Shown here: positions 8,794-16,825 of the stretch, in pieces
How the letters are laid out: each line of letters opens with the position of its first letter
How positions within the stretch are numbered: position 1 is the stretch's first letter
Assembly (NCBI RefSeq): GCF_902833225.1
Contig: NZ_CADFEI010000026.1
Coordinates: 25,461 to 89,460, forward strand
Direction of reading: 5' to 3'
DNA: 64,000 bases
Origin: Burkholderia sp. BCC1644
Lineage (GTDB): Bacteria; Pseudomonadota; Gammaproteobacteria; Burkholderiales; Burkholderiaceae
The notes under the pieces: model-generated
Seen by the model: the letters and a program-made list of their open reading frames with translations, nothing else
Database searches by the model: none
Told to the model about the DNA's origin: nothing
Program-made: the position numbers and the translations under genes

Positions 8794-10239
8794 ATGAATC
8801 GCAGAACGTTTCTCGCCGCGCTCGGCGCAGCCGCCGCTTGCCCCGCCCTCGTCCGTGCCGCGCCCGCGGCCCCCTCCATCGCGCGCCAATTGGCCGACTA
8901 TGCCGCCTCGCTGACCTGGGACGCACTCGACGCAACGACGATCGAAACCGCGAAGGCGCACCTGATCGATGCACTCGGCTGCGCGATGCTCGCCCGCGAT
9001 GCCCCGCCGGTCGCAATGTGCCGGCGCATCGCCACGACGGTGACGGGACCCTCGACGCTCATCGGCACGCGACAACGCTCGACACCCGACCTCGCGGCGT
9101 TCGCCAACGGCGCGGCCCTCCGCTACGAAGACTTCAACGATCTGTATGTCGGCCTCGAACCGGGCCATCCAAGCGACAACGTCGCGCCATGCCTGGCGGT
9201 GGCGGAAGCCGAGCAGGCAAGCGGACGCGACCTGCTGCTCTCGATCGTGCTCGCCTACGAGATCGACTGCCGGCTGCTGGACGCCGCAAACCTCACGAGC
9301 CGCGGCTGGGACCATCCCGTCTACAGCCTGCCGGCCGTCGCACTGGCGGCAGGCAGGCTGATGCGGCTCGATCGCGACCGGATGGAGCAGGCGGTCAACC
9401 TGTCGCTCGGCGGCCATCTCGCGATGAACCAGACGCGCGTGCAGCAGCTGTCCGACTGGAAAGGCCTCGCGGATGCATCCGCGGCGCGCGACGGCGTGTT
9501 CGCCGCGCAACTCGCCCGCGAAGGCGTGAGCGGGCCCGCTCCGATCTTCGAAGGCCGAGCCGGACTGTTCCGGCAGGTGTCGGGCCCGTTCGCGCTCGAC
9601 GTCACGTCGTTCGGCGGCCGGGGACGCGCCTTCCGGATCGATGCGTGCGCGATCAAGCCCTATCCGGCCCAGGGCTACACGCTGACCGCGATTCCAGCCG
9701 CGATCGACCTCGCGACCCGGGTCGGCGACCTCGGACGCATCCGCGCGATCCATATCGACACGACATACATGGGCTACGTGACGGCCGGCCGCGATCCCGA
9801 GAAATGGCGGCCCGAGACGCGCGAGACGGCCGATCACAGCCTGCCCTATGTCGTCGCGCGTGCGCTGCTCGACCGCGAGATCACGCGCGACAGCTACACG
9901 CCGGCTGCGCTGCGCGACCCGGCCGTCCGCGCGCTGATGGCCGTCACGACGGTCGCCGAGGATGCGCGCCTCACCGCGATGCAACCGCACGCGATTCCGA
10001 ATCGGCTCACCGTGACGCTCGACGACGGACGCAAGCTCGAACGCGAAGTCGACACGTTGCCCGGCTTCCCCGGCCAACCGACGTCGCGCCCCGATACCGA
10101 GCGCAAGTTCCTGCGCAACGTCGGGTCGCTCCTGCCCGAGGAACGGGCGCGGCGCGCACTCGACGCGCTCTGGGCGCTCGAGTTGCGCACCGACGTGAAC
10201 GGATTGCTGGCACTGCTGGCCGTCGAGCGGGATGCATGA
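8794..10239 (+). CDS. MmgE/PrpD family protein with Tat-like signal
   Basis: This is a 481-residue MmgE/PrpD protein, the family of 2-methylcitrate dehydratase, cis-aconitate decarboxylase and iminodisuccinate epimerase. After the signal, family features include HLIDALGCAMLARD (about residues 52-65), GHPSDNVAPC and AIKPYPAQGY. The N terminus MNRRTFLAALGAAAACPALV followed by RAAPA is a convincing Tat signal with a cleavage site, which is odd for a family that normally acts in the cytoplasm. It starts 16 bp after the transporter gene with a GGAGG box. It may isomerise, hydrate or decarboxylate the operon's tricarboxylate-like substrate in the periplasm. Confidence 0.85.
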   Translation: MNRRTFLAALGAAAACPALVRAAPAAPSIARQLADYAASLTWDALDATTIETAKAHLIDALGCAMLARDAPPVAMCRRIATTVTGPSTLIGTRQRSTPDLAAFANGAALRYEDFNDLYVGLEPGHPSDNVAPCLAVAEAEQASGRDLLLSIVLAYEIDCRLLDAANLTSRGWDHPVYSLPAVALAAGRLMRLDRDRMEQAVNLSLGGHLAMNQTRVQQLSDWKGLADASAARDGVFAAQLAREGVSGPAPIFEGRAGLFRQVSGPFALDVTSFGGRGRAFRIDACAIKPYPAQGYTLTAIPAAIDLATRVGDLGRIRAIHIDTTYMGYVTAGRDPEKWRPETRETADHSLPYVVARALLDREITRDSYTPAALRDPAVRALMAVTTVAEDARLTAMQPHAIPNRLTVTLDDGRKLEREVDTLPGFPGQPTSRPDTERKFLRNVGSLLPEERARRALDALWALELRTDVNGLLALLAVERDA

Positions 10240-10261
10240 ATGGCGCCCTCATGGGCCGGAG

Positions 10262-10302
10262 GGCGCCGCCGCACGCCACGTGCGAAGCGTGGTGGCGGCG
10301 CC
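10262..10302 (+). terminator. long GC-rich hairpin after the catabolic operon
   Basis: GGCGCCGCC at 10262 pairs with GGCGGCGCC ending at 10302, with an inner CCACG/CGTGG stem. It follows the MmgE/PrpD gene by 22 bp but lacks a T tract, so it may stabilise the 3' end or attenuate rather than terminate. Confidence 0.4.
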
Positions 10303-10348
10303 TCGCTCGGGTAAGATGAAGCCGGCTCATCCTCCCCGAAGCGCTCCC

Positions 10349-10963
10349 ATGCCGACTCTCCTCGACACCCTGCTCCCGCTCGCCGGCGTCCAGCTGCTGA
10401 GCGTCGCCAGCCCCGGCCCGAACTTCGTGATCGTCACGTCGACCGCCGTCGTGTCGCGCCGCGCGGGCGTGATGACGGGGCTCGGCCTCGCCGCCGCGTC
10501 CGGCACGTGGGCCGCGATCGCGATTGCCGGGCTGAGCCTGCTCGTGACGCACGTCGCGTGGGTCCACACCGCGCTGCGGCTCGCGGGCGCCGCGTACCTG
10601 ATCTGGCTTGGCCTGAAAATGATCGTGACCGCGCGCAAGCCGTTGCCCGTTTCCGCGCCTGCTGCTGCGTCCGACTGGAACGCCGCGAAAAAGGGCTACG
10701 TCGTCAGCATGACCAACCCGAAATCCGTCGCGTTCTACGGCAGTATCTTCGCGCTGATGGTGCCGGCCCATGCGCCCGCGTGGCTCGATCTCGCAGTCGT
10801 CGCACTGTCGGTCGCGATCTCCGCCGCGTGGTATTGCGCGATGGCGCTGCTTGCGTCGCACCCTTCCGTACGCAGGCTGCTGGTCCGGCGCAAGGCCGTG
10901 CTCGATACGACGGCCGGGTTGCTGCTGATGGGCGTTGGCGGCCGGATGCTGGCTGGACGCTGA
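10349..10963 (+). CDS. LysE/RhtB family amino-acid exporter
   Basis: This 204-residue inner-membrane protein of the LysE/RhtB family exports amino acids or analogues. It begins MPTLLDTLLPLAGVQLLSVA with the family SPGPNF motif near residues 22-27, and has about five to six membrane segments plus KKGYVVSMTNPKSVAFY near residue 112. The ATG at 10349 gives the usual family length; earlier in-frame ATGs add an unrelated hydrophilic leader. No obvious regulatory partner lies beside it. Confidence 0.9.
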   Translation: MPTLLDTLLPLAGVQLLSVASPGPNFVIVTSTAVVSRRAGVMTGLGLAAASGTWAAIAIAGLSLLVTHVAWVHTALRLAGAAYLIWLGLKMIVTARKPLPVSAPAAASDWNAAKKGYVVSMTNPKSVAFYGSIFALMVPAHAPAWLDLAVVALSVAISAAWYCAMALLASHPSVRRLLVRRKAVLDTTAGLLLMGVGGRMLAGR

Positions 10964-11480
10964 TTCGCGGCGCACGTTCCTCTCCTGGTCATGCCGACCG
11001 TGCAGGCGCATGGCTGTGGGCCCGCGGCGGCGCACACTACACGTTCCTGGGCACACCTTGCCGCACCGGCACGCATCTCCGGCCGTGCACGTAGCGGGTA
11101 CTTCACGTCCCTTTACGACCTTTTTACTTGCGCCCGCGAATACGCTCACTAGAATGAGTTCGCCATCCATCACCGAGCACGCAACATGCGCATCCGAAGT
11201 CCTCGCCCGCCGAGTTGCTTTTCTGCCTGACAGGCAGGACGCCTGCGTCTCGCTTTCCCGAGCCACCGTCCTGCCGCCTGGCGGACGGTGCGCGCCGTAG
11301 TCATTCCCGTGCACGCCTGAACACGACGTCGATGCGATAACCGCGCATCGCGAAGCGTGCGCTCGATCATGTGTGCGCGGCATATCGCGCGCAACGACGC
11401 ATCATCGCTCCGCCGATCCAGTCCATTTACTTTGCATCCCTGATTTCATGCTGGGAAGTTTCCGTTTCCGGAGCCCGTTC
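10964..11480. other. intergenic region without convincing gene
   Basis: I see no credible coding frame here on either strand. A promoter-like TTGCGC, 16 bp, TAGAAT occurs at 11128-11155 pointing right, 325 bp before the next gene, so a long leader or an unannotated small transcript is possible. Confidence 0.4.
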
Positions 11481-11852
11481 ATGTTCGAGATCGACAAGCA
11501 GTACACACGCGAATTCATCCACACCGCCTGCGGCGGCAGCAAGCAGGGATTCCTGCCGACGAAGAACGGCAAGGTCGTGGCCGCCTGCCTGCGCACGGAC
11601 CTCAACCCGCACGCGCCCGACGTCATCCTCTGCGACGGCAGCGCGTCCGCGCGCTCGGCCGGCAGGACGCTCGCCGCGCAACGCGATGCGATTCCGGTGT
11701 TCATCAAGATGGCAACCGACGCCTATCGCTTCGTCGGCCGGTACGTCGTCAGCGAATCGCTCACGGCGCCGCTCGACTGTGCGCCTTACGTGCGCAACAG
11801 CGGCTTCACGGCCGCGCAGATCTCGCGCGTGCTCAAGCTCGAGCGCAGTTGA
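11481..11852 (+). CDS. small protein resembling a lone SRA (ScoMcrA-type) domain
   Basis: This is a 123-residue cytoplasmic protein without signal or membrane segment. Its pattern FIHTACGGSKQGFLPT, then VILCDGSA, then FIKMATDAYRFVGRYVV recalls the PUA-like fold of the ScoMcrA-type SRA domain, which reads modified DNA. That similarity is from memory of motif layout and is not proven. I chose the ATG at 11481 because the preceding in-frame residues are unlike the rest. No restriction nuclease or methylase gene is adjacent, so it would be a reader without an effector. It could equally be another PUA-like protein. Confidence 0.55.
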   Translation: MFEIDKQYTREFIHTACGGSKQGFLPTKNGKVVAACLRTDLNPHAPDVILCDGSASARSAGRTLAAQRDAIPVFIKMATDAYRFVGRYVVSESLTAPLDCAPYVRNSGFTAAQISRVLKLERS

Positions 11853-11910
11853 CACGCTTGCGCGGCGCATCGCGCGCCGCGTCCCGGTCGTCCTTCATAC
11901 AGGAGCAATC

Positions 11911-12129
11911 ATGCTTGGCCTGACGTTCTGGAAACACGTGATCGGCGCGCGGACCGATGCAATCCGCGACAACAGGACAATCGCGCACGGCCGGCACCGC
12001 CGGCTGTCGAGAACGCTCGTGCTGACCAGCGCCGCGGTGGCGTTCGCGGCGATCGCGTTCGGTGCGCCGGTCGTCGGCATTTCGGTCTTTCTGCTGACGA
12101 CGTTGCCGTTTGTGCTGTCGGGTACCTGA
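11911..12129 (+). CDS. small single- or two-pass membrane protein
   Basis: This 72-residue protein has a basic N-terminal half (RHRRLSRTLVL) and a hydrophobic C-terminal half from about residue 36, AAVAFAAIAFGAPVVGIS, followed by VFLLTTLPFVL. An AGGAG box lies five bases before the ATG. I do not recognise a family. It may be co-transcribed with the SRA-like gene 58 bp upstream. Confidence 0.5.
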   Translation: MLGLTFWKHVIGARTDAIRDNRTIAHGRHRRLSRTLVLTSAAVAFAAIAFGAPVVGISVFLLTTLPFVLSGT

Positions 12130-12260
12130 GGCACCGGTATCGGGCACGGTTCCAACCGCGATCGATACGAAATTTTAATACCAGGCCCCTACGTCTCTGA
12201 CACCGTCTTTACGCGGTTTTGTCTAGGATTTCCGTGTCATCCCGACACGGAGAGATCCGC

Positions 12261-12782
12261 ATGCAAACGCAGCAGGCCGCCGCCGGCGGCCAACCCGACC
12301 TTCCCCACCGACGCGGCGGCACGCCGCTCGCGACCCGGCTGGCCGACGCCTGTCCGCCGGAGCGCATCCTGCTCGACGTCCCGGTGGAAAGCGCGATCCA
12401 GCTGTTCGACCTCGTCGCGCGCCATATCGAGCGCACGAGCGGCGTGTCCGCCGAACGGATCCGGACCGAACTCATCAGGCGCGAGCGACTCGGCTCGACC
12501 GGTCTCGGCCAGGGCGTCGCGATTCCGCATGCGCGCGTCGACGGGCTCGGCTCGGCCGTCGCACTGTTCGTTCGCGCGCTGTACCCGTTCACGTTCAACG
12601 CACCGGACCGCAAACCCGTGCGCGAATTCATCGTGCTGGTCCTGCCGCAAGCGGACGACCGCGCGCACCTCGAACTGCTCGCCGACGCGGCGCGGTGTTT
12701 CAGCGAGCGCCCGTTCCGGCAGGCGTCGCGCGACGCGCAGACGCCCGGCGAAATTCACCGGCTGATGCAACACACCCACTGA
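12261..12782 (+). CDS. PtsN-like PTS EIIA domain protein
   Basis: This 173-residue protein is a fructose/nitrogen-type phosphotransferase IIA domain. The phosphorylation motif GLGQGVAIPHARVDG places the active histidine at residue 90. It continues with VREFIVLVLPQAD, as in EIIA-Ntr proteins. The ATG at 12261 follows a GGAGA box by six bases; the first 25 residues are Pro/Gly-rich and lie outside the domain. EIIA-Ntr proteins are regulatory rather than sugar-importing. A degenerate ArgB-like gene follows 48 bp downstream on the same strand, suggesting a functional pair. It is probably an accessory paralogue of the housekeeping ptsN. Confidence 0.85.
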   Translation: MQTQQAAAGGQPDLPHRRGGTPLATRLADACPPERILLDVPVESAIQLFDLVARHIERTSGVSAERIRTELIRRERLGSTGLGQGVAIPHARVDGLGSAVALFVRALYPFTFNAPDRKPVREFIVLVLPQADDRAHLELLADAARCFSERPFRQASRDAQTPGEIHRLMQHTH

Positions 12783-12830
12783 TGCCGCACGACGCGGCGA
12801 CAGGCACTCCCTTCATCCTTTCGGATTCCC

Positions 12831-13724
12831 ATGTTCCCAGACCCTGAAAGTCCCACTCCTGCGTCGCGGCGCGTAGCCGGCCTGGCCCGCTCGCTGCCGT
12901 TCATGCAGGCCCTCCACGGGCAGACCGTCGTCATCGTCGACGATGGCGCCGCGAACGACGCGCGCACCCGCGCGGCCTTCGCGCAGGATGTCGCACTGCT
13001 CGCACTCACCGGCGTTCGTCCGATCGTCGTCCAGGGCCGGCCGGCCGAGTCCGATACGCATTCGGTCCACACCGCGCACGCCGCGATGGCCGCCATCAAT
13101 CATGAACTGGTGCGCCTGATCGGCAGTCACGGCGCCAGGGCGATCGGCATCGACGGTCACGACGGCGGCCTGCTGGTCGCCAGCGCGGAACCCGACGGCA
13201 CCAACACGAGCGAGGTCGCGCGGTTCGACGGCGCCGCGTTGAATGCCTTTCTGGAAAGCGGGTTGGTGCCGGTCGTGATGCCGGTCGCACCGGACGACGC
13301 GGGTCACGACCACCTGCTGCGCCCGGAACGCCTCGGCAGCCTGTTCGCGCAACGCACGGGCGCGGTCACGCTGGTGATGATGGTCGGCAACGCGTTGCTG
13401 CACGAGCTTGGCGAGCTTGCCGGGCTGTATGGCATCACGGAACTCGAACAATGGCTCGCCGAGCATCCGGCCGCCGATGCGGCGCCTTGCGTGCGGGAGG
13501 CACTCGATGCACTCGCGCACGGCGTGCAGAACGTCCACCTCGCCGATATCGGGCAACCCGAATCGCTGATCGACGAACTGCTGACGGAGGAAGGATCGGG
13601 CGTGGTGTTCTGTCGGCGCGGCAACACCGACCTGCTGTCGGAGACCCGCCGCTACTTCGCCGATTCCGCATGCGTGCTGCGCGACGGCTTCAGCGTCGAG
13701 AAGAAACCGGTCGTACGGTTCTGA
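12831..13724 (+). CDS. degenerate N-acetylglutamate kinase-like protein (predicted pseudokinase)
   Basis: This 297-residue protein aligns along its length with ArgB. FMQALHGQTVVIVDDGA matches the ArgB start, DVALLALTGVRPIVVQGRP matches the segment before the phosphate loop, and LTEEGSGVVF matches the ArgB C-terminal strand. The functional residues have changed: the catalytic lysine of VIKYGG is absent (VIVDDG), the GGGP turn is reduced to GRP, and the NxNAD region is gone. It is therefore unlikely to phosphorylate acetylglutamate and may be a regulatory or binding protein. It lies just after a PtsN-like gene, so a nitrogen-regulatory role is possible. Family similarity is strong, function is inference. 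Confidence 0.75.
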   Translation: MFPDPESPTPASRRVAGLARSLPFMQALHGQTVVIVDDGAANDARTRAAFAQDVALLALTGVRPIVVQGRPAESDTHSVHTAHAAMAAINHELVRLIGSHGARAIGIDGHDGGLLVASAEPDGTNTSEVARFDGAALNAFLESGLVPVVMPVAPDDAGHDHLLRPERLGSLFAQRTGAVTLVMMVGNALLHELGELAGLYGITELEQWLAEHPAADAAPCVREALDALAHGVQNVHLADIGQPESLIDELLTEEGSGVVFCRRGNTDLLSETRRYFADSACVLRDGFSVEKKPVVRF

Positions 13725-13740
13725 CCGGGTAACAGGAAAG

Positions 13741-13774
13741 CGCTTGCGGCGCCCCGAACGGGCCGCCGCAAGCG
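13741..13774. terminator. bidirectional hairpin between convergent genes
   Basis: CGCTTGCGGCG and CGCCGCAAGCG form a perfect 11-bp stem with a 12-nt loop in the 57-bp gap between the ArgB-like gene and the oppositely directed cysteine desulfurase gene. Leaving the minus strand it is followed by CTTTCC, only a partial T tract. Confidence 0.55.
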
Positions 13775-13781
13775 TGCAACC

Positions 13782-15782
13782 TCAACGACGCGTCGCCAGT
13801 CGCCGCACGACACGCACCAGCGCATCGACCTCGTCGCACGTGTTGTAGAACGCAAGCGACGGGCGCACCGTCGCCTCGAGCCCGAAACGCCGCAGGATCG
13901 GCTGGGCGCAGTGATGCCCCGAGCGCACCGCGATGCCCTCTTCGTTCAGCGCCTGCCCGACCTCCTCGGTTTCATAACCCTTCAGCACGAACGACAGCAC
14001 GCTCGCCTTGTCGCGCGCCGTGCCGACGAGCCGCACGCCCGGCACCGGCGCGAGCACGCTCGTCGCATACGCGAGCAGGTCGTGCTCGTAACGCGCGATG
14101 TTCTCGATGCCGACGCGGTTCACGTAGTCGAGCGCCGCGCCGAGCCCCACCGCATCGGCGATGTTGCCGGTGCCGGCCTCGAAACGATTGGGCGGCGGCT
14201 GAAACACCGTGCGCTCGAACGTCACGTCCGCGATCATGTTGCCGCCGCCTTGCCACGGCGGCATGTCGTCGAGGATCGCGCGCTTGCCGTACACGACGCC
14301 GATCCCGGTCGGCCCGTAGATCTTGTGCCCGGAGAACACGAAGAAATCCGCATCGAGCGCCTGCACGTCCACGCGCATGTGCGAGATCGACTGCGCGCCG
14401 TCGACGAGCGCCTTCGCGCCCGCGCGATGCGCAAGCTCGATGATCTCCTTCACCGGCACGACCGTACCCAGCGCGTTCGACACCTGCGTGACGGACACGA
14501 TCTTCGTGCGGTCGTTGAGCAGCTTCCGGTATTCGTCGAGCAGCACCTGCCCCGAATCGTCGACCGGAATCACGCGCAGCTTCGCGCCTTTCTGCGCGGC
14601 AAGCTGCTGCCACGGCACGATGTTCGCGTGATGCTCGAGGTTCGACACGACGATCTCGTCGCCTTCGCCGACGTTCTGCACGCCCCACGACTTCGCGATC
14701 AGGTTGATCGCCTCGGTCGTGCCGCGGACGAACACGATCTCGTCGGGCGACGATGCGCCGATGAAGCGCTGCACCGTTTCCCGCGCATGCTCGTAGGCAT
14801 CCGTCGCGCGGCCGGCCAGCGCATGTGCCGCGCGGTGAATGTTCGAGTTCTCGTGTGCGTAGAAGTAGGCGAGCCGGTCGATCACGGCCTGCGGCTTGTG
14901 CGTCGTCGCCGCGTTGTCGAACCAGACGAGCTGCTTGCCGTTCACGCGCTCCTGCAGGATCGGGAAATCGCGGCGGATCGCGTTCACGTCGAACGGCGGA
15001 TGCGCGCCGCGATGCAACTGACCTTGCGGTTCGGCTGCGTGCGTATCGTCGATGAAGTAACGCGGCACGTCGGCGCCCGATGCACGCGACCCCGGCACGT
15101 CGCGATGCACGGCGAGCAACTCGCGCAGCGCGTCGTCGCCCGGCAGCCCGAACGCTTCCGGCGACGCAAGGCCGTTCGACGGCACGACGATATCCTGCGG
15201 CGTCGCCTGCCAGCCCTGCAACGAACCGTCGGTGAAGTAGTACGGCGACGCCTTCGCCGCGCCTTCCGGTGCCGGCGCATTCACCTGCGGCACGCCCAGC
15301 GCCGCGCCGCCGACACGCGGTTCGAGCGCGGGCGCGATCGACACGGCGTTGTCGGGCAGCCCGTTCTGCGCGGCCGCATGCGGCGCAAGCGCCGGTGCGC
15401 GGTTGCCGAGCGACAGCACGTGGGTCGGCGCGGACGGCGCAAGGTTCGCGCCGGGTACCTTGCCCTGCGGCAGCGCGAGCCCCGGCACGCCGGTGCCCGC
15501 TCCGCCCGGCCCCGCGAGCGGCGAACCGCCCGGCACCGGGTTGCTGACCGACGCGAGGATCGGCGCGGCGGCCGGCAACGCGGACGGCACGCCGCCGGCC
15601 GCACCGCTGCCGGCCGACAACCCGGGCGCGGTGGCCTGCCCGGGCGGCGTCGAGAAGAACTCGGACGCGAGCCGCGCAAGCGTCGCGGGATCGGGCAAGC
15701 CGGCCGGCAACGGCGCGTGCGGCAGCGCGTGCGCGTCGCCGCCGGCCAGGCCGGGATTAACGGTAGGTGTCGGGATAGTCAT
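13782..15782 (-). CDS. cysteine desulfurase, encapsulin cargo with long disordered N-terminal tail
   Basis: This 666-residue PLP enzyme is a SufS-type cysteine desulfurase that takes sulfur from cysteine to give alanine and a persulfide. The catalytic domain begins near residue 264 (FDVNAIRRDFPIL), has the PLP lysine K487 in SGHKIYGP and the persulfide cysteine C625 in RSGHHCAQP. The first ~263 residues are Ala/Pro/Gly-rich with short conserved-looking blocks (LARLASEFFSTPPG at 35-48, then SPYYFTDGSLQGW). Cargo desulfurases of family 2A encapsulins carry just such tails to enter the shell. The start overlaps the encapsulin gene by 26 bp and lacks a clear ribosome site, which implies translational coupling. 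Normal SufS is ~410 residues. Confidence 0.92.
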   Translation of the reverse strand: MTIPTPTVNPGLAGGDAHALPHAPLPAGLPDPATLARLASEFFSTPPGQATAPGLSAGSGAAGGVPSALPAAAPILASVSNPVPGGSPLAGPGGAGTGVPGLALPQGKVPGANLAPSAPTHVLSLGNRAPALAPHAAAQNGLPDNAVSIAPALEPRVGGAALGVPQVNAPAPEGAAKASPYYFTDGSLQGWQATPQDIVVPSNGLASPEAFGLPGDDALRELLAVHRDVPGSRASGADVPRYFIDDTHAAEPQGQLHRGAHPPFDVNAIRRDFPILQERVNGKQLVWFDNAATTHKPQAVIDRLAYFYAHENSNIHRAAHALAGRATDAYEHARETVQRFIGASSPDEIVFVRGTTEAINLIAKSWGVQNVGEGDEIVVSNLEHHANIVPWQQLAAQKGAKLRVIPVDDSGQVLLDEYRKLLNDRTKIVSVTQVSNALGTVVPVKEIIELAHRAGAKALVDGAQSISHMRVDVQALDADFFVFSGHKIYGPTGIGVVYGKRAILDDMPPWQGGGNMIADVTFERTVFQPPPNRFEAGTGNIADAVGLGAALDYVNRVGIENIARYEHDLLAYATSVLAPVPGVRLVGTARDKASVLSFVLKGYETEEVGQALNEEGIAVRSGHHCAQPILRRFGLEATVRPSLAFYNTCDEVDALVRVVRRLATRR

Positions 15783-16689
15783 GGAACTTGGCGATTTCGA
15801 CATCATCGAGGACAGCCAGCGCATCCGGCGAATGGACCGCGAGCGAGCAATACAGCGAGATCAGGTACGACGCGATCGCCTGGTTGTTGATCCCCATGAA
15901 GCGCACCGACAGGCCCGGGCCCTGCTCGCCCGCGACGCCCGGCTGATACAGGCCGACCACACCCTGGCGCTTGTCGCCGACACGCAGCAGCAGGATCTTG
16001 GTCTTGCCGTCCGCAACGGGCACCTTGTCCGACGGGATCAGCGGAATGCCGCGCCACGTGAGGAACTGCGAGCCGAACAGGCTGACCGTCGGCGGCGGCA
16101 CGCCGCGCCGCGTGCATTCGCGGCCGAACGCGGCGATCGCGAGCGGGTGCGTGAGGAAGAACGCCGGCTCCTTCCACACCTTCGTCAGCAGCTCGTCGAG
16201 ATCGTCCGGCGTCGGCGCGCCCGTCAGCGGGAAGATCCGCTGGTCGTCCGTCACGTTCGCGAGCAGCCCGTAGTCGGGGTTGTTGATCAGCTGGCTTTCC
16301 TGCAGTTCCTTGATCGTCTCGATCGTCAGGCGCAGCTGTTCCTTGATCTGGTCATGAGGACTGCTGTAAAGATCGGAGATCCGCGTATGCACGTCGAGCA
16401 CCGTGCTGACCGCATTCAGGAAGTATTCGCGCGGCTGTTCCTCGTACGGCACGAAGGTCTGCGGCAGCACGCTTTCGTCCTCGAGCTGCGTACACGCGGC
16501 GCGCACGGCTTCCGGGTTCTTCACCTGGTTCAGGCGATAGATGCCGGCCTCAACCGGCACCCATTGCAGCAGATGGGTCAGCCAGCGCGGCGTGATCGTG
16601 GAAAGCTGGGGGACGGTCTTGGTAGCGTTCGCTAGTTGGCGGGCGGCGTGATCGCTCAGCGCGGCCGTGCCGCTTGCAACGGTCGACAT
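15757..16689 (-). CDS. family 2A encapsulin shell protein (SrpI-like)
   Basis: This 310-residue protein forms the nanocompartment shell. Recognisable blocks are TITPRWLTHLLQWVPVEAG near residues 33-51, PREYFLNAVSTVLDVHTRIS, and the C-terminal RFMGINNQAIASYLISLYCS. They match the SrpI-type, HK97-fold encapsulins that package a cysteine desulfurase, as in Synechococcus elongatus. The gene is followed by, and overlaps, the cargo gene. A GGAG box precedes the ATG. Upstream lie an XRE regulator, a serine acetyltransferase and a rhodanese gene, the sulfur-metabolism context known for this family. The shell is thought to hold the desulfurase and accumulate sulfur. Confidence 0.92.
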   Translation of the reverse strand: MSTVASGTAALSDHAARQLANATKTVPQLSTITPRWLTHLLQWVPVEAGIYRLNQVKNPEAVRAACTQLEDESVLPQTFVPYEEQPREYFLNAVSTVLDVHTRISDLYSSPHDQIKEQLRLTIETIKELQESQLINNPDYGLLANVTDDQRIFPLTGAPTPDDLDELLTKVWKEPAFFLTHPLAIAAFGRECTRRGVPPPTVSLFGSQFLTWRGIPLIPSDKVPVADGKTKILLLRVGDKRQGVVGLYQPGVAGEQGPGLSVRFMGINNQAIASYLISLYCSLAVHSPDALAVLDDVEIAKFHDYPDTYR

Positions 16690-16776
16690 GTGGGGCTCCG
16701 GGTTCTTAAGATGAAAAACGGGATTGCTTATGACGCTGGGTGATTATCGGAAGCTCGCCCCTGCCGGCTCAACATG

Positions 16777-16789
16777 CTATAGCCGTCAG
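16777..16789 (-). promoter_or_regulatory. 13-bp shared motif upstream of the encapsulin gene
   Basis: On the minus strand this reads CTGACGGCTATAG, 87 bp before the encapsulin start. The identical 13-mer occurs at 18570-18582 upstream of the rhodanese gene. It may be an operator for the XRE protein encoded between them, or for a CysB-type regulator. Confidence 0.5.
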
Positions 16790-16825
16790 GCGGTGCAACC
16801 GAACGGGAAACGGTGCGACGCGGCC

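Noticed and set aside
12831..13724. Annotation as functional N-acetylglutamate kinase (argB)
   Set aside because: The catalytic lysine, glycine-rich turn and NxNAD motif are missing.
13911..16635. Large plus-strand frames opposite the cysteine desulfurase and encapsulin
   Set aside because: They are antisense shadows with extreme Arg/His content; the minus-strand genes have complete catalytic and structural motifs.
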